In this document: positions 5,163 to 6,238 of the stretch, piece by piece | Numbering within the stretch: the stretch's first letter is position 1 | Layout of the letters: every line of letters starts with the position of its first letter | Assembly: GCA_023389135.1 (NCBI GenBank) | Contig: JAEWEX010000168.1 | Coordinates: 1-6,238 of the forward strand | Length of the DNA: 6,238 nt | Direction of reading: 5' to 3' | Source: Pseudomonadota bacterium | GTDB taxonomy: Bacteria > Pseudomonadota > Alphaproteobacteria > Rhizobiales > Methylopilaceae | Notes under the pieces: generated by a model | What the model was told of the DNA's origin: nothing | Database searches by the model: none | Seen by the model: the letters and a program-made list of their open reading frames with translations, nothing else | Program-made: the position numbers and the translations under genes

Positions 5163-6238
5163 GCCGCGGCCCTCCCGGCGTCCAGCGGCCGCGACGCCGG
5201 CGGCGCCATCAGCGCCTCCATGGCCTCGCGCCAGCGGTGCGCATGCAGCCAGGAATTGTAGCGGCCGGCCGCGCCGCGGACGTAGTCGGTGCTGCGCCGG
5301 ATCGAGCGCCGCTCCAGATGCCAGAGCTCGGCCTCGGGCACGTAGGCGACGTGGTTGCCGAGGTCGCGGATCTTGAGGCAGAGGTCGCTGTCCTCGTAGT
5401 CGCCGATCACATAGTCGGCGGTGAAGCCGCCCACATGCTCGAACAGCTCCCGGGGCGTGACGAGGCAGGCGCCGGTGACGGCCGGCACCGTGCGTTCCGC
5501 GAGCGCAGGCGCGTAGCCGCGCGGCATGCCCTTGTGGAAATGGTGGTTGAGCCAGCGCCCCTTGGCGTCTCGCGCGAAATACATGCCGGCGTGCTGCAGC
5601 GAGCCGTCCTCGAACAGGAGCCTTGGTCCCGCCGCGCCGATCCGCTCGTCGCCGCCGAGGCGGGAGGCGAGCACGGCGAGCCAGCCGGGCTCGACGGGAA
5701 CCACGTCGGAATTGACGAAGGCGACCACGACCCCGCGCGCCAGCGCCGCGCCGGCATTGGAGGCCGGCGCATAGCCGCCGTTTCGCGCCATCACGGCCAG
5801 CGTCACCGGCAGCCCGTAGACGAGATGCAGGCCGCCGAGGAAATGCTCCACCTCCTCGGCCTGCTCGGGCGAATCCAGGACGTAGATCACCTCGCCATGG
5901 TTTGCGAGCCACGGGTCGCTGGCGAATGCCGCCACCTGGAAGCGCAGGAAGTCGAGGTTGCGGTAAAGCGGGATCACCAGCGAGGCCAGCGGCCTCCCGG
6001 GCGTTTCGCCGATCCGCACCACGGTCGGCGCGCCGATGGCGGCGAGGTGAGCCGCCTGGAGGTCCGCCAGCGCCGGCGCGAGGCAGTCCGCCATCAGCGC
6101 GTCGCCCAGATGCTGGGGCGGGACCGCGCGCAGCGCCCGCGACCGCGCCGCCGTGGCGTCGAAGGGCTGCGGCGGCGGCACCAGCGGCTGTGTCTGCCCG
6201 GAGGCGAGCCGGAGCCGGAAACGCGGCTGGAGCAGCGG
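5159..6238 (-). CDS. family-2 glycosyltransferase (GT-A fold), N-terminus beyond window
   Basis: The frame is open from the window edge to the TGA at 5159-5161, giving 359 visible residues. Numbering from the in-frame GTG at 6181, the GT-A domain begins at LASLVIPLYRN (65-75). It continues through MARNGGYAPASNAGAALARG (131-150), FVNSDV with a DXD-like site (155-160), GPRLLFEDGSLQHAGM (185-200) and VPAVTGACLVTPRELF (232-247). YVIGDYEDSDLCLKIRDLG (257-275) contains the E263-D264 pair expected to supply the catalytic base. The end, YNSWLHAHRW (308-317), resembles the tail of large GT2 proteins. About 60 residues precede the catalytic domain after the GTG, and the 19 codons upstream of it stay open with no ribosome site, so the true start is probably outside the window. 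It is an inverting transferase using a nucleotide sugar at the cytoplasmic face; the sugar is unknown. It is the first visible gene of the operon. Confidence 0.9.
   Translation of the reverse strand, partial: PLLQPRFRLRLASGQTQPLVPPPQPFDATAARSRALRAVPPQHLGDALMADCLAPALADLQAAHLAAIGAPTVVRIGETPGRPLASLVIPLYRNLDFLRFQVAAFASDPWLANHGEVIYVLDSPEQAEEVEHFLGGLHLVYGLPVTLAVMARNGGYAPASNAGAALARGVVVAFVNSDVVPVEPGWLAVLASRLGGDERIGAAGPRLLFEDGSLQHAGMYFARDAKGRWLNHHFHKGMPRGYAPALAERTVPAVTGACLVTPRELFEHVGGFTADYVIGDYEDSDLCLKIRDLGNHVAYVPEAELWHLERRSIRRSTDYVRGAAGRYNSWLHAHRWREAMEALMAPPASRPLDAGRAAA
5171..5176 (-). promoter_or_regulatory. ribosome binding site of the methyltransferase gene
   Basis: GGGAGG lies eight bases before ATG 5162, inside the last codons of the GT2 gene. 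It supports this start over the long upstream read-through in the same frame. Confidence 0.65.

Noticed and set aside
5163..5912. Extension of the methyltransferase to 532 residues.
   Set aside because: The extra part reads the GT2 gene in another frame. ATG 5162 has a ribosome site and the usual ATGA coupling.
6179..6181. GTG at 6181 as the true start of the GT2 gene.
   Set aside because: There is no Shine-Dalgarno before it and the frame stays open to the window edge with protein-like sequence, so a start outside the window is preferred. It cannot be fully excluded.

Overview
The window is a very GC-rich stretch, well above 65% by eye, with a strong G/C bias at third codon positions. It is most likely from an alphaproteobacterium (Rhodospirillales or Hyphomicrobiales style); this rests on composition and protein flavour, not on a search. 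It is the inside of one tightly packed operon. All seven genes lie on the minus strand, so transcription runs from position 6238 down to position 1. No gap between genes exceeds 14 bases, and no promoter, terminator, tRNA, rRNA, CRISPR array or insertion sequence is visible. Both end genes run off the window.

In transcription order, the upstream half holds a family-2 glycosyltransferase (5159 to beyond 6238, N-terminus cut off), a class I SAM-dependent methyltransferase (4314-5162) and a GT4-type glycosyltransferase (3058-4317). Next comes an unrecognised protein (2282-3043) with a beta-rich 'GW.xD' type domain, a probable coiled coil and one C-terminal membrane helix. The downstream half is the dTDP-L-rhamnose module: rfbC/rmlC (1674-2279), rfbB/rmlB (640-1683) and rfbD/rmlD (1-643, C-terminus cut off). 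The first enzyme of that pathway, rfbA/rmlA (glucose-1-phosphate thymidylyltransferase), is not in the window and may follow rfbD.

The rml enzymes would convert dTDP-glucose to dTDP-L-rhamnose. The two glycosyltransferases would build a surface glycan (O-antigen, capsule, exopolysaccharide or glycosylated surface protein), and the methyltransferase could methylate a sugar or modify the chain end. Every junction is an ATGA overlap, a longer overlap or a very short gap, which suggests translational coupling and coordinated stoichiometry. The least ordinary element is the tail-anchored protein at 2282-3043. Its N-terminal domain resembles a domain I recall from large alphaproteobacterial glycosyltransferases, but here it is attached to a coiled coil and a membrane anchor and has no catalytic domain.
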